A stretch of 64,000 nt of DNA from Heteroscillospira sp050943935 (GTDB taxonomy: Bacteria; Bacillota; Clostridia; Oscillospirales; Oscillospiraceae): positions 222,943-286,942 of the forward strand of contig JBMNQC010000001.1 in the NCBI GenBank assembly GCA_050943935.1, read 5' to 3'. The notes below the pieces were generated by a model. That model saw only the letters and a program-made list of their open reading frames with translations. It had not been told where the DNA came from and did no database searches. Position 1 is the first letter of the stretch. Every line of letters starts with the position of its first letter. Below, in pieces: positions 50,897 to 58,752 of this stretch. Position numbers and translations under genes: made by a program.

Positions 50897-51534
50897 TTGC
50901 CTGCCCCCTTTCTCATTCCACGGGGAGTGAGCTTATTCTGCAGCAGGTCTATGACAGCTCCAAAGGCCACGGCCAGCAGAGCCGAAGGCAGCGCCCCCAG
51001 CAGTATAAGCGTATTGTTGTTTGATGAAACTCCCTGATATACAAAGTCGCCAAGACCGCCCTTGCCTATCATGGCAGCCAGGACCGCCCAGGATACGGTG
51101 TATATGGCGGACATTCTCAGTCCGGCTATTATTGTGGGCATGGCCAGAGGCAGCTCAACCTTTACAAGAGTCTGGAGCGGGGACATTCCGCAGCCCCTTG
51201 CCGCCTCCACATATTTCTGTTCAACAGACAGTATGCCGGTATAGGTGTTCTTCAGCACCGGGAACATGGCGTATACGCTCAGCGCCGCAATAACCGTGGC
51301 GTAGCTGTCGCCCAGCCAGATGAACAGCACGCCGATGAAAACCAGACCCGGTATGGTCTGAAAAATGGACAGCACCGGCAGTATGAGACCCGACCATCTG
51401 GGTATGCGCGACAGCAGCACTCCCAAGCTCAGGCCCAGGACAAAGCCTATGGAGACGGCGGCAAGCACATACAGGGTGTGGACACAGACAGCCTCCAGAA
51501 GCATGGGCCCATAATCATGCAGCAGCGCGCTCAT
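50893..51534 (-). CDS. Osmolyte ABC transporter permease
   Basis: A 213-residue permease of the OpuB/C type with six helices and the ATPase-contact loop VEAARGCGMSPLQTLVKVELPLAMP. It likely pairs with the permease part of the next gene to form the channel. The start at 51534 is set by an ATGA overlap with the ATPase stop; a longer frame adds five residues inside the ATPase gene. Confidence 0.92.
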   Translation of the reverse strand: MSALLHDYGPMLLEAVCVHTLYVLAAVSIGFVLGLSLGVLLSRIPRWSGLILPVLSIFQTIPGLVFIGVLFIWLGDSYATVIAALSVYAMFPVLKNTYTGILSVEQKYVEAARGCGMSPLQTLVKVELPLAMPTIIAGLRMSAIYTVSWAVLAAMIGKGGLGDFVYQGVSSNNNTLILLGALPSALLAVAFGAVIDLLQNKLTPRGMRKGAGK

Positions 51535-52649
51535 TTGGAATCCCCCCACAGGCTCTCAGCCACAGAGTGCGCCACGCTGGTCTTTGTCACAAGTCCGGCA
51601 ATGGTGTCGTCCCCGTTCAGGACTATGACATAGCCTGCATTTACCTCCGGGTCAAGAAGATAGTCAAAGCTCTCTCTGGCATCGTCACCCACACGGGCGG
51701 TTCTTGAAGTGCGCCGGATAATTGGCTCTATGCTGCTCAGCTCCCGCCCCCATCGCCTTATGTCTCCGATTGAGACGGTGCCCAGATATCGCGTCTCCTC
51801 GTCCACCACCAGCAGGGTATCCACACTATAGCGCGCCATCAGCTCGGCGCACTCTCTTATTCCCCGGTCATGCCGCACGCTTCGTACGCTGGTGCGCATG
51901 AAGTGCTCTATAGTTGACGGCTCCGGTGCTCCTGGGGCGTGCTTTCCCAGAAAATCGCTTACCAGTTCACTAGCGGGGTTTTCCAACATATCCTCGGGCG
52001 TGGCCATCTGCACTATCTCTCCTCCGGACATGAAAATTATTATGTCCGCCAGCTTCAAAGCCTCGTCCATATCGTGACTGACAAATATAACCGTCTTGTT
52101 CAGCCTCTGCTGAATGTTTTTTATCTCGTCCTGCAGGGCCTCTCTGGTCATTGGGTCCAGAGCGCTGAAGGGCTCATCCATCAGCACAATGGGCGGCGAG
52201 GCCGCCAGAGCGCGCAGCACGCCTATTCGCTGCTGCTGGCCGCCGGACAGTTGAGAGGGATACTTGTCTGCATACTGCTCCATATTCACCATTTTAAGCA
52301 GTTCGGAAACTATGGAGGTGCATCTGGCTTTGTCGTATTTCAGGAGCCGCGGCACAACGCATATGTTCTGCGCCACAGTCATGTTTGGAAAGAGACCTAT
52401 CTGCTGGATTACATATCCTATGTGGCGGCGCAGGTCCACCTTATCCTCCAGGCGGATATCCTTGCCGTCTATGAGTATTCTGCCGCTGTCCGGCTCCAGC
52501 AGCCGGTTTATCATCTTCATAGTGGTGGTTTTGCCGCAGCCGGACGGGCCTATAAGCACCACGAACTGTCCATCTGGAATAGTAAAGCTGAGGTCCTTGA
52601 GTATGGGCGTTTTGCCGTAGCTCATGGAAACATGTTCAAACTGTATCAT
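51531..52649 (-). CDS. Osmolyte ABC transporter ATPase with CBS domains
   Basis: A 372-residue OpuCA/ProV-type ATPase. The Walker A is IGPSGCGKTTTMKMI near residue 37, the signature LSGGQQQRIGVLRALAASP, Walker B IVLMDEPFSAL, then the H loop. A pair of CBS domains spans about residues 250-370 (SVRSVRHDRGIRECAELMARYSVDTLLVVDEE). In OpuA these domains sense ionic strength or nucleotides. AAGGAGGG precedes the ATG, directly after an attenuator-like hairpin. Confidence 0.93.
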   Translation of the reverse strand: MIQFEHVSMSYGKTPILKDLSFTIPDGQFVVLIGPSGCGKTTTMKMINRLLEPDSGRILIDGKDIRLEDKVDLRRHIGYVIQQIGLFPNMTVAQNICVVPRLLKYDKARCTSIVSELLKMVNMEQYADKYPSQLSGGQQQRIGVLRALAASPPIVLMDEPFSALDPMTREALQDEIKNIQQRLNKTVIFVSHDMDEALKLADIIIFMSGGEIVQMATPEDMLENPASELVSDFLGKHAPGAPEPSTIEHFMRTSVRSVRHDRGIRECAELMARYSVDTLLVVDEETRYLGTVSIGDIRRWGRELSSIEPIIRRTSRTARVGDDARESFDYLLDPEVNAGYVIVLNGDDTIAGLVTKTSVAHSVAESLWGDSK

Positions 52650-52668
52650 CTTGCATTCCCTCCTTACA

Positions 52669-52720
52669 AAAACAGGGGCTTTTATTTACGGCACGGAAAA
52701 GCGCCATACTAAAAGCCCCT
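52669..52720 (-). terminator. Attenuator-like hairpin in the Opu leader
   Basis: AGGGGCTTTT (minus strand, 52720-52711) pairs with AAAAGCCCCT (52683-52674), and TGTTTTTG follows directly before the ribosome site. A smaller GGCGC...GTGCC stem sits in the loop. Its place between promoter and first gene suggests conditional termination. Confidence 0.7.
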
Positions 52721-52743
52721 CATAATAGACGGTTCTTTGTAAT

Positions 52744-52772
52744 ATATTAACACAAAGTGGCAATTATAGCAA
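52744..52772 (-). promoter_or_regulatory. Promoter of the Opu operon
   Basis: Minus-strand TTGCTA (52772-52767), a 17-bp spacer and TAATAT (52749-52744), upstream of the leader hairpin. Confidence 0.6.
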
Positions 52773-52860
52773 ATCAATATTTCTTTATAGCTTAATTACG
52801 TATATACTCTCCCTCCCTGTTTCAGCCGTTTTCGCGGCGTGGGCAAACTATAATCTGTCC

Positions 52861-53691
52861 ATGGAGATAATTTATGTAGACAGCCTTTTTCTGCTGAACT
52901 TCATCATTGACTACCTGCTGCTGGTGCTCACATTCCGGCTGTGCGCTCTGCCTATACGCCGTATGCGCTGTGTTCTCGGGGCGCTTCTTGGCGGAGCCTA
53001 CGCTGTAATGTGTTTTGTACCCGGCTGGGGCTTTCTGGCCTCGCCTCTGTGCAAAATATCCCTGTGGGGCTTCATATCCCTCGCCGCATTCGGTGGTGAG
53101 AGGCATCTGCTCAAATGCGCTCTGAGCTTTCTCACCATATCAGCGGTGTTCGGCGGCGGCGTGTGGGCCTCAGCCATGCTCATAGGCGGCAGTACAGCCA
53201 TGGTCGGGACAGTTCGGCTCAGCCTGCGCACTCTTATATTTTCCTTCGCCCTGTGCTGGGCCTTTCTCACACTCACACTCTCCCGGCGTATGCGTCTGCA
53301 GCGCGGCAGCACCGCCTCCGTCCGGCTGGTGCTCAGGGACAGGGAGGTGAGCCTTACCGCCCTGCACGATACCGGCAACGCGCTGCGGGAGCCTTTGAGC
53401 GGACGTTTTGTGCTGGTGGCGGGAGCCGATGCCCTGGCCGTGCTGTTCACTCCTGAGGAGCTGGAGGCTCTGCGCATCCCCGACGGCGCCCAGGCCCTTA
53501 TAAAGCTCAGTTCCATTCCCCGCGCGCCGCATTTCCGCCCCGTGATATATAGTGCTCTGGGGGTAAGCAGCGCGCTGCTTCCGGCCTTCACGCCCGACGA
53601 GCTCTGGATAGACGGAGAAAAAAGTGCGGACTATGTTGCCGCGGTATCCCCATCCAGCCTGGGCGGCGGGGATTTCAGCGCTGTTATATAA
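52861..53691 (+). CDS. spoIIGA: Sporulation sigma-E processing peptidase SpoIIGA
   Basis: A 276-residue membrane aspartic protease. Residues 1-150 form five membrane helices (IIYVDSLFLLNFIIDYLLLV at the start). The C-terminal domain has the catalytic ALHDTGNALREPLSGRFVLV. It cuts the pro-sequence from pro-sigma-E in the mother cell after a signal from SpoIIR. It directly precedes sigE, as in all sporulating Firmicutes. The ATG has no ribosome site, and a TATAAT lies only 7 bp before it, so initiation is unusual. Confidence 0.94.
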   Translation: MEIIYVDSLFLLNFIIDYLLLVLTFRLCALPIRRMRCVLGALLGGAYAVMCFVPGWGFLASPLCKISLWGFISLAAFGGERHLLKCALSFLTISAVFGGGVWASAMLIGGSTAMVGTVRLSLRTLIFSFALCWAFLTLTLSRRMRLQRGSTASVRLVLRDREVSLTALHDTGNALREPLSGRFVLVAGADALAVLFTPEELEALRIPDGAQALIKLSSIPRAPHFRPVIYSALGVSSALLPAFTPDELWIDGEKSADYVAAVSPSSLGGGDFSAVI

Positions 53692-53711
53692 CTTAAAACG
53701 GAGGTATGAAC

Positions 53712-54464
53712 ATGGATAAGCAAAACGGTCTGAACCGTCTGATATTGTGGGGACTGGGACTGAACACAAAGGCGAAGCAGTATCTCAGCGCCCTTGGCTT
53801 CGCCCCGCCGGAGATACTTTACATAGGCGGCAGCGACAATCTGCCCGCCCCCCTGAACCGTCAGGCGGAGGAGCAGGCAATAGCCGCTCTGGACGCCGGG
53901 GATGAGGGCGCAAAGCAATTGCTCATAGAGCACAACCTGCGTCTGGTGGTATACATAGCCCGGCGCTTTGAGAATACGGGCATAAATCTGGAGGACCTAA
54001 TCTCCATAGGCACAATAGGACTCATAAAGGCCATAGGCACTTTCAAGAGTTCCAAAAATATAAAGCTGGCCACCTATGCCTCACGCTGTATAGAGAACGA
54101 GATACTCATGCATCTGCGCAAGGTCAGCTCCCAGCGTGCCGAGGTATCCTTCGACGAGCCCCTGAACACAGATTGGGACGGCAATGAGCTGCTGCTGTCG
54201 GATATTCTCGGCACAGAGGAGGACGAGGTATACCGTCCGCTGGAGGACGATGTGGATAAGCATCTGCTCATGGAGGCTGTCGGCAAGCTCAGCGACAGGG
54301 AACAGTCCATAATCCTCATGCGCTTCGGACTCTGCGGCCACAGAGAGTATACCCAAAAACAGGTGGCAGATATTCTGGGAATCTCCCAGTCCTATATAAG
54401 CCGTCTGGAAAAACGTATAATCCACCGGCTGAGGCGGGACCTGGCGAGGCATTTTCTGGCGTAG
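53712..54464 (+). CDS. sigE: Sporulation sigma factor SigE
   Basis: A 250-residue sigma-70 group factor. The N-terminal pro-sequence ends around YIGGSDNLPAPL, the processing region. Region 2 has HNLRLVVYIARRFENTGINLEDLISIGTIGLIKA, and region 4 has the HTH YTQKQVADILGISQSYISRLEKRI. It directs mother-cell gene expression early in sporulation. GGAGG lies seven bases before the ATG at 53712; an ATG six bases earlier is too close to it. sigG, which usually follows, is missing here. Confidence 0.96.
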   Translation: MDKQNGLNRLILWGLGLNTKAKQYLSALGFAPPEILYIGGSDNLPAPLNRQAEEQAIAALDAGDEGAKQLLIEHNLRLVVYIARRFENTGINLEDLISIGTIGLIKAIGTFKSSKNIKLATYASRCIENEILMHLRKVSSQRAEVSFDEPLNTDWDGNELLLSDILGTEEDEVYRPLEDDVDKHLLMEAVGKLSDREQSIILMRFGLCGHREYTQKQVADILGISQSYISRLEKRIIHRLRRDLARHFLA

Positions 54465-54530
54465 TGGGGAACTAAAGACTATTCCTCCCCTTCCCGGACG
54501 GCTTTGACGCAGAGCGGAGCGTACATAGGG

Positions 54531-54959
54531 ATGACTGAGACATTTCACATTGACCATCCGCCCACTAAGGCCGGTAAAAAGCAATGGGCGCACGAATATG
54601 GCATGAACAAATACTACGCCGGTGTTCATTGGAGTATACGGAAGCGTGATGCCGACTTCTGGCACATGCTCACACGCTCCTGCATGAACCGCTGCGGGGT
54701 ACGGAAGCAGCCCTTCAGGCGTCCGGTATATGTCTCCTTCTGGTGGAATGACAACCTGGACCTGGACAACCATGCGGTTATGGGCAAGTTTATTGTAGAT
54801 GCAATGAAAGGGCGCGTCATAGAGGACGACACCAGGCGGCACTTGCAGGGCGTGCGCCATTACTGGCACGACGAGGACTACATAGAAGAATATGGCTGGG
54901 CGACAACTACCCATGGGCGGGCGCTCAGTCATGTGCAGGAGATACTGGACAGGAAATAG
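54531..54959 (+). CDS. RusA-like Holliday junction endonuclease
   Basis: A 142-residue protein with the RusA pattern NLDLDNHAVMGKFIVDAMKGRVIEDDTRRH: acidic residues DLDN, then KF-VDA-KG and DD, which form the metal site in RusA-family resolvases. These are mostly phage-borne. The ATG at 54531 has GGAG 11 bases upstream; a TTG at 54504 is an alternative. It is cotranscribed after sigE, or follows it by chance, and is closed by a terminator. It is probably a phage remnant. Confidence 0.68.
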   Translation: MTETFHIDHPPTKAGKKQWAHEYGMNKYYAGVHWSIRKRDADFWHMLTRSCMNRCGVRKQPFRRPVYVSFWWNDNLDLDNHAVMGKFIVDAMKGRVIEDDTRRHLQGVRHYWHDEDYIEEYGWATTTHGRALSHVQEILDRK

Positions 54960-54960
54960 A

Positions 54961-54985
54961 AAAAGGAGGCTTTACGCCTCCTTTT
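54961..54985. terminator. Bidirectional terminator
   Basis: AAAAGGAGGC/GCCTCCTTTT with a 5-nt loop, immediately after the RusA-like stop and before a convergent small gene. Confidence 0.88.
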
Positions 54986-54987
54986 TC

Positions 54988-55284
54988 TTATCTCTGCTTG
55001 CTTATTTTCGATATTGCCATTAACACCACCGACACAACGAAGAAGATTAAGCCAGCTTTTCCCCATATCTCTACGGTATCGTTAAGCCACTCAGCCGACA
55101 CAACACACGTTCCTGCTGTCCATAAAACCATGTGCGCATAGAACAAAGGCAAGAATAATTTTGAGTTATTATCGAAGTTCTTGAAAAAGAGCTGAATCCA
55201 GAAAAGTAAGATTGCAAAGCCTACAAATCCGATGCTCAATCCGATAAGAATGGTTGTGGCGGCCCCTAATTCTGTTATAAGCAT
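54988..55284 (-). CDS. Small membrane protein of unknown function
   Basis: A 98-residue protein with three predicted membrane helices (TTILIGLSIGFVGFAILLFW, LFLPLFYAHMVLWTAGT, AGLIFFVVSVVLMAI). No family recognised. GGAG lies seven bases before the ATG. It follows a ribbon-helix-helix protein gene by one base in a two-gene unit, an arrangement seen in small accessory elements. Confidence 0.68.
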   Translation of the reverse strand: MLITELGAATTILIGLSIGFVGFAILLFWIQLFFKNFDNNSKLFLPLFYAHMVLWTAGTCVVSAEWLNDTVEIWGKAGLIFFVVSVVLMAISKISKQR

Positions 55285-55285
55285 A

Positions 55286-55450
55286 TCACTTCTCCATTTC
55301 TGCCCGGATAAGATTCTTTATATAGGTCTGCTTCTTATCCTGAGCTTGCAGATGTTCCCACAAATCCAATTCGGACGGGTAGAAGTCAACAGTTATACGC
55401 TTGCCTTTCTCCCTGTACTTCTTGATTGCTTTACGCTGCGCTTCGGTCAT
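55286..55450 (-). CDS. Small ribbon-helix-helix-like DNA-binding protein
   Basis: A 54-residue protein: TEAQRKAIKKYREKGKRITV, then DFYPSELDLWEHLQAQDKKQTYIKNLIRAEMEK. The beta strand ITVDF followed by two helices is the ribbon-helix-helix pattern of Arc-like regulators found on mobile elements. AAGGAGG seven bases before the ATG at 55450 fixes the start. Its own promoter lies upstream. Confidence 0.75.
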   Translation of the reverse strand: MTEAQRKAIKKYREKGKRITVDFYPSELDLWEHLQAQDKKQTYIKNLIRAEMEK

Positions 55451-55482
55451 GTTGTAGCCTCCTTGTTTCACTTTTTGATTGC

Positions 55483-55510
55483 ATTATATACTGCGGGGCA
55501 TAAAATGCAA
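55483..55510 (-). promoter_or_regulatory. Promoter of the ribbon-helix-helix gene
   Basis: Minus-strand TTGCAT (55510-55505), a 16-bp spacer and TATAAT (55488-55483). Confidence 0.65.
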
Positions 55511-55639
55511 GATGGGATGTTGCGCAAAGATATATACCACGGGCTAGACGCAACGCACAAAAGAGCTGAAATACGGTTTGTGACTATGGGTGACTAAACA
55601 GTATTGAATGTGACTTTTCGGAGTGATACCATAACATAG

Positions 55640-55695
55640 AGCTGACTGATGAGGAGTATGAAATATACCGGGAGGCGCTGGGCTACAGCAAGTAA
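55640..55695 (+). pseudogene. Possible coding remnant ending at a terminator
   Basis: A short frame reads ELTDEEYEIYREALGYSK then TAA, and the DNA right after it is a terminator. No start or ribosome site precedes it, so it is likely the tail of a deleted phage-type gene. Confidence 0.3.
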
Positions 55696-55702
55696 AACAG
55701 AG

Positions 55703-55730
55703 GAGGCCACCCCACACGGGGCGGCCTCTT
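55703..55730 (+). terminator. Terminator
   Basis: GAGGCC...GGCCTC stem with inner CCC/GGG, followed by TTTCTC. Confidence 0.65.
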
Positions 55731-55760
55731 TCTCATTGTTATCATTGGTGTGTAGACGAA

Positions 55761-56024
55761 TCAGCGCATACCTATTTCGGAGTCGGAAAAAATGTCCAGG
55801 AGACCCTCTATAAAGGCTTGCTTATCGAGACAGCAGCGGCTTAGATAGAGCAATACGGTAATCAGGCTGCAGCAGGATTTTCCGCTCTCCAGCGATGCGT
55901 AGGCTCTGGAGCTCATCAGGAGACGGTACGCCATTTCCTCCTGGGTTATATTTAGCCTGTTCCGGCTTTTCAGAAGCTCACCCCGCAGGTATACTTTGAG
56001 TTCCGTATAGAATTGTTTTTTAAT
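55761..56024 (-). CDS. XRE-like helix-turn-helix ORF, no standard start
   Basis: An open frame of 87 residues read as KKQFYTELKVYLRGELLKSR, then LNITQEEMAYRLLMSSRAYASLESGKS, a Cro/C1-type HTH, then a helical end. The first codons after the preceding stop are TTT, GCC and ATT; there is no ATG, GTG or TTG before the HTH, and the ATT at 56024 has at best a weak ribosome site. It is either a gene with a rare ATT start or a decayed regulator. Confidence 0.5.
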   Translation of the reverse strand: MKKQFYTELKVYLRGELLKSRNRLNITQEEMAYRLLMSSRAYASLESGKSCCSLITVLLYLSRCCLDKQAFIEGLLDIFSDSEIGMR

Positions 56025-56079
56025 GGCAAATCACTCTTTCGACAGGATTTACCAAGATTCTACGGAAAGCATGAAGCAC

Positions 56080-56105
56080 ACTCCATGAAGTGCGCTTCGT
56101 GGAGT
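56080..56105. promoter_or_regulatory. Palindrome upstream of the XRE-like ORF
   Basis: ACTCCA-T-GAAG, TGCG, CTTC-G-TGGAGT: a near-perfect inverted repeat. It could be an operator or a terminator stem. Two copies of CTATGCAACA, 12 bp apart, lie just beyond at 56144-56165. Confidence 0.4.
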
Positions 56106-56299
56106 TATACAAAAGATTGGCGCTGAATTTGGAATGTGTTCATCTATGCAACAAACTATGCAACAGATGAAACTTTTGAACACTTTCTAAAAACAATAAA
56201 GCCTGGAGTATGCGGCTAGTTTGTTCGTACTAAGTATACATATCCTAAGGGGTTTCAGAACACGACCACGCAGTCCGCAGGCTGCGCCATGTAACCCTG

Positions 56300-56470
56300 C
56301 CACGCTGTACCAAATGCCTCCCCTGAGCAAGGGGAGGTGCCCCGCAGGGGCGGAGGGGTTGTCAATCCCTCAGTCAGCTTCGCTGACAGCTCCCTTTATA
56401 CAAGAGAGACTTGGGCGCATAAGCACGCGCCCACCCCATTGCGCACCCCTACAATGCTCCGAATTAGTTT
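56300..56470. repeat. Intergenic palindromic repeat element
   Basis: A non-coding block with the stem GCCTCCCCT/AGGGGAGGT (56316-56338), a CGGAGGGGTTG segment, and GTCAGC-TTC-GCTGAC (56373-56387). I recognise this type as a repeat family scattered between genes of gut Ruminococcaceae and Oscillospiraceae, possibly non-autonomous mobile units. Only one copy is in the window, so copy number is not shown here. Confidence 0.6.
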
Positions 56471-56609
56471 TCTGCGCAAATTAATTTACATAATATTTAA
56501 TTTTGTAAACCTATTCTGTGACCATGTTTTTCTCTTATCCTGATACTTGACGAATATGGCAAAAAGCGATAAAATAAGTTGATTATATACACAGAAAGGT
56601 TGCAGCACA

Positions 56610-57263
56610 ATGGGCTTTATTCCAACTATCACCTGCCGCAAATGCCGCCGGCAGTATTCCGGTCTGCTTAAAAAATGTCCTTATTGCGGCGCACGCAGAC
56701 AGGCTGTATCTTCCCGCCCCGCCGCCAACAGCGATAGTGTGCAGAAGGGTACAGCCGCAGCAGGCCGCGCCGCCTCCAATAACGTATGGCAGCTGGCTTT
56801 CGGTCTTATCCTGCTGGCCGTGGTAATGCTGTCTGTGATTGTTCTTATCACCACCAGCCTCAGCGGCCGCGAGGAGAGCACAGGCCCCAATTCTTCGCCT
56901 AACCTCATCTCCCCTCCCCCCATAAGCGCCGCCCTGCCGGACGCCAGCGCTTCTCCCAGCACAGCCCCAACTCCCAGTCCCTCTCCCTCCGCGCAGCCCA
57001 CCTCCCTGGCAGTTTTCTACAACACCAATCCTATCGACAACGGCTTCACTCATATAGTAGACGGCGAACCTCTTCAGCTCACGGCTACTGTGTATCCCAT
57101 AGACCTGGCCGTTACCGTTGAGTGGCGCAGTACAGACGAAACCGTGTTCACAGTCGATGATACCGGCAAGGTCACCGGCGTTGCACCCGGCAACGCCAAG
57201 CTGATAGTCTCCTGCGGAGAGCTTCAGAAGGAGTATCCCGTCATTATCAAGCAGAGCTGGTAA
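56610..57263 (+). CDS. Zinc-ribbon membrane protein with BIG2 domain
   Basis: A 217-residue protein: zinc ribbon with CRKC and CPYCG at residues 9-26, a membrane helix at about 65-85 (LAFGLILLAVVMLSVIVLI), a Ser/Pro linker up to 130, then a bacterial Ig-like 2 (BIG2) domain (LTATVYPIDLAVTVEWRST, VFTVDDTGKVTGVAPGNAKLI). It is probably anchored with the zinc ribbon inside and the Ig domain outside. Function unknown. Confidence 0.8.
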   Translation: MGFIPTITCRKCRRQYSGLLKKCPYCGARRQAVSSRPAANSDSVQKGTAAAGRAASNNVWQLAFGLILLAVVMLSVIVLITTSLSGREESTGPNSSPNLISPPPISAALPDASASPSTAPTPSPSPSAQPTSLAVFYNTNPIDNGFTHIVDGEPLQLTATVYPIDLAVTVEWRSTDETVFTVDDTGKVTGVAPGNAKLIVSCGELQKEYPVIIKQSW

Positions 57264-57286
57264 GTTTTTCCTTATATATCGTTTAT

Positions 57287-57311
57287 AGAGAGACCGCAAA
57301 GCGGTCTCTCT
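57287..57311 (+). terminator. Terminator
   Basis: A perfect 11-bp stem AGAGAGACCGC/GCGGTCTCTCT with a 3-nt loop, then TGCTCT. Confidence 0.75.
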
Positions 57312-57343
57312 TGCTCTCAACAGAACAAAAGGAGTGTTACCCC

Positions 57344-57916
57344 TTGGAGAAAAAGAAATTCAGCTTGTGGACCCTGTTCAGCTCCACCTTTATGCTCAGC
57401 GCTTTCACCTTCGGCGGCGGTTATGTGATAGTGCCGCTGATGAAAAAGAAATTTGCCGACGAGCTTGGATGGCTGAGCGAGGATGAAACGCTGGAGCTGG
57501 TAGCCATTGGCCAGTCATCCCCCGGAGCAATAGCCATAAATTCAGCCGTGCTGCTGGGCTGGCGCTGCGGCGGCTTACCAGGCGCTCTGGTAGGCGCTCT
57601 GGGCACCGCCATCCCTCCGCTTATCATTCTGTCGGTCATGTATCTCATCTACGATTTCGTCCGTGACAATGTCTACGCTGCCGCCCTGCTGCGCGGTATG
57701 CAGTCCGGCATCGCCGCTGTAATAATCGACGCCGTATGGAGCATGGCAAAGGGCTATTTCAAGAGCCCGGTTAAAGTTCCCAGCATAGCGGTAATGGCCT
57801 GTGCCTTCTGCGCCACATGGTTCTTCAATATAAATGTAGCCTATATAATTCTGGCCGCCGGACTGTTCGGCGCCATAGCCGCCGCAATGAGCAAGAAAAG
57901 GGAGGGTTCTCTGTGA
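57344..57916 (+). CDS. Chromate transporter, N-type half protein
   Basis: A 190-residue short ChrA (CHR domain). Motifs are FTFGGGYVIVPLMKKKF, AIGQSSPGAIAINSAVLLGWRCGG and PPLIILSVMYLIY. Two such half proteins make a working antiporter in this class; natural substrates may be anions other than chromate. The start is a TTG at 57344, with AAAGGAG nine bases upstream. GTGA couples it to the second half. Confidence 0.92.
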   Translation: MEKKKFSLWTLFSSTFMLSAFTFGGGYVIVPLMKKKFADELGWLSEDETLELVAIGQSSPGAIAINSAVLLGWRCGGLPGALVGALGTAIPPLIILSVMYLIYDFVRDNVYAAALLRGMQSGIAAVIIDAVWSMAKGYFKSPVKVPSIAVMACAFCATWFFNINVAYIILAAGLFGAIAAAMSKKREGSL

Positions 57917-58482
57917 TTTATTTTAAGCTTTTCGCCGCCTTCCTCTACATAGGTCTGTTCACCATAGGCGGAGGCTACGCCTCCCTGCCCCTTATAGAGG
58001 AGCAGATAGTAAGTCTCAACGGCTGGCTCAGCCCATCTGAGTTCACAGACCTTATCACCATCTCCCAGATAACCCCCGGCCCCATAGCCATAAATGCAGC
58101 CACCTTCGTGGGCACCAAAATAGCCGGCTTCCCCGGCGCCCTGTGCGCCACCTTCGGCTTCATAGTACCGCCCTTTATCGTGGTGACTATCTTCTTCTAC
58201 ATTTATAAGAAGTACCGTCAGATGGATCTGATGAAGGGCATCATGGGCGGCCTGCGCCCCGCCGTAGTGGCTCTCATAGCCGCCGCAGGACTGAGCATAC
58301 TCATAACCGCCTTCTGGGGCGAGGGCGCCGCCATCACTCTCGGAAACCTCAACTTACTATCTGTGGTACTGACCGTTCTGGCGCTGGTGGCACTCACCCG
58401 TTTCAAGATAGACCAGATAATCGTTATCTTCGGATGCGGACTCATTTATATGGCCGCTGAATTTATCAAAACACACATTTGA
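57913..58482 (+). CDS. Chromate transporter, C-type half protein
   Basis: A 189-residue paralogue of the preceding gene: FTIGGGYASLPLIEEQIV, ISQITPGPIAINAATFVG, FIVPPFIVVTIFFY. The start is GTG at 57913, overlapping the previous stop by 4 bp; a longer frame would lie inside the first gene. The pair inserts in opposite orientation and works together. Confidence 0.92.
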   Translation: MIYFKLFAAFLYIGLFTIGGGYASLPLIEEQIVSLNGWLSPSEFTDLITISQITPGPIAINAATFVGTKIAGFPGALCATFGFIVPPFIVVTIFFYIYKKYRQMDLMKGIMGGLRPAVVALIAAAGLSILITAFWGEGAAITLGNLNLLSVVLTVLALVALTRFKIDQIIVIFGCGLIYMAAEFIKTHI

Positions 58483-58512
58483 CAAAAATTTTAAAAAAGC
58501 AAAAGAAAAGTA

Positions 58513-58541
58513 TTGACAAGGGATGTTCTTTCGTGTAGAAT
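58513..58541 (+). promoter_or_regulatory. Promoter of tRNA-Val
   Basis: TTGACA (58513-58518), 17 bp, TAGAAT (58536-58541). A small hairpin GATGCG/CGCATC (58552-58568) lies in the leader. Confidence 0.85.
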
Positions 58542-58582
58542 ATCCCTTGCTGATGCGGCAAACGCATCGGCGAACCGAATAT

Positions 58583-58658
58583 GGACGATTGGCGCAGCTG
58601 GTAGCGCATCCGCTTGACGTGCGGGAGGTCACAAGTTCGAGTCTTGTATCGTCCACCA
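58583..58658 (+). tRNA. tRNA-Val (GAC)
   Basis: A 76-nt tRNA with encoded CCA. Acceptor stem GGACGAT/ATCGTCC, D stem GCGC/GCGC, anticodon stem TCCGC/GCGGG with loop TTGACGT (anticodon GAC, reading GUC and GUU), T stem ACAAG/CTTGT with TTCGAGT loop, discriminator A. Prophage genes begin right after it. Confidence 0.95.
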
Positions 58659-58713
58659 TTGAGCGCATATCCGAACCCTTCATTGTATGGGGAACGGTTT
58701 TCGTTCAAACAAA

Positions 58714-58749
58714 AAGACACTCCTTACCTTAATCGGTAGGGAGTGTCTT
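58714..58749. terminator. Terminator at the phage/tRNA boundary
   Basis: AAGACACTCC...GGGAGTGTCTT with further TTACC/GGTA pairs; TTTTTG follows on the minus strand. It ends the lysis operon. Confidence 0.85.
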
Positions 58750-58752
58750 CCT

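Noticed and set aside
55495..55600. Plus-strand frame ending near 55597
   Set aside because: No ribosome site, overlaps the promoter of the ribbon-helix-helix gene and has no recognisable sequence.
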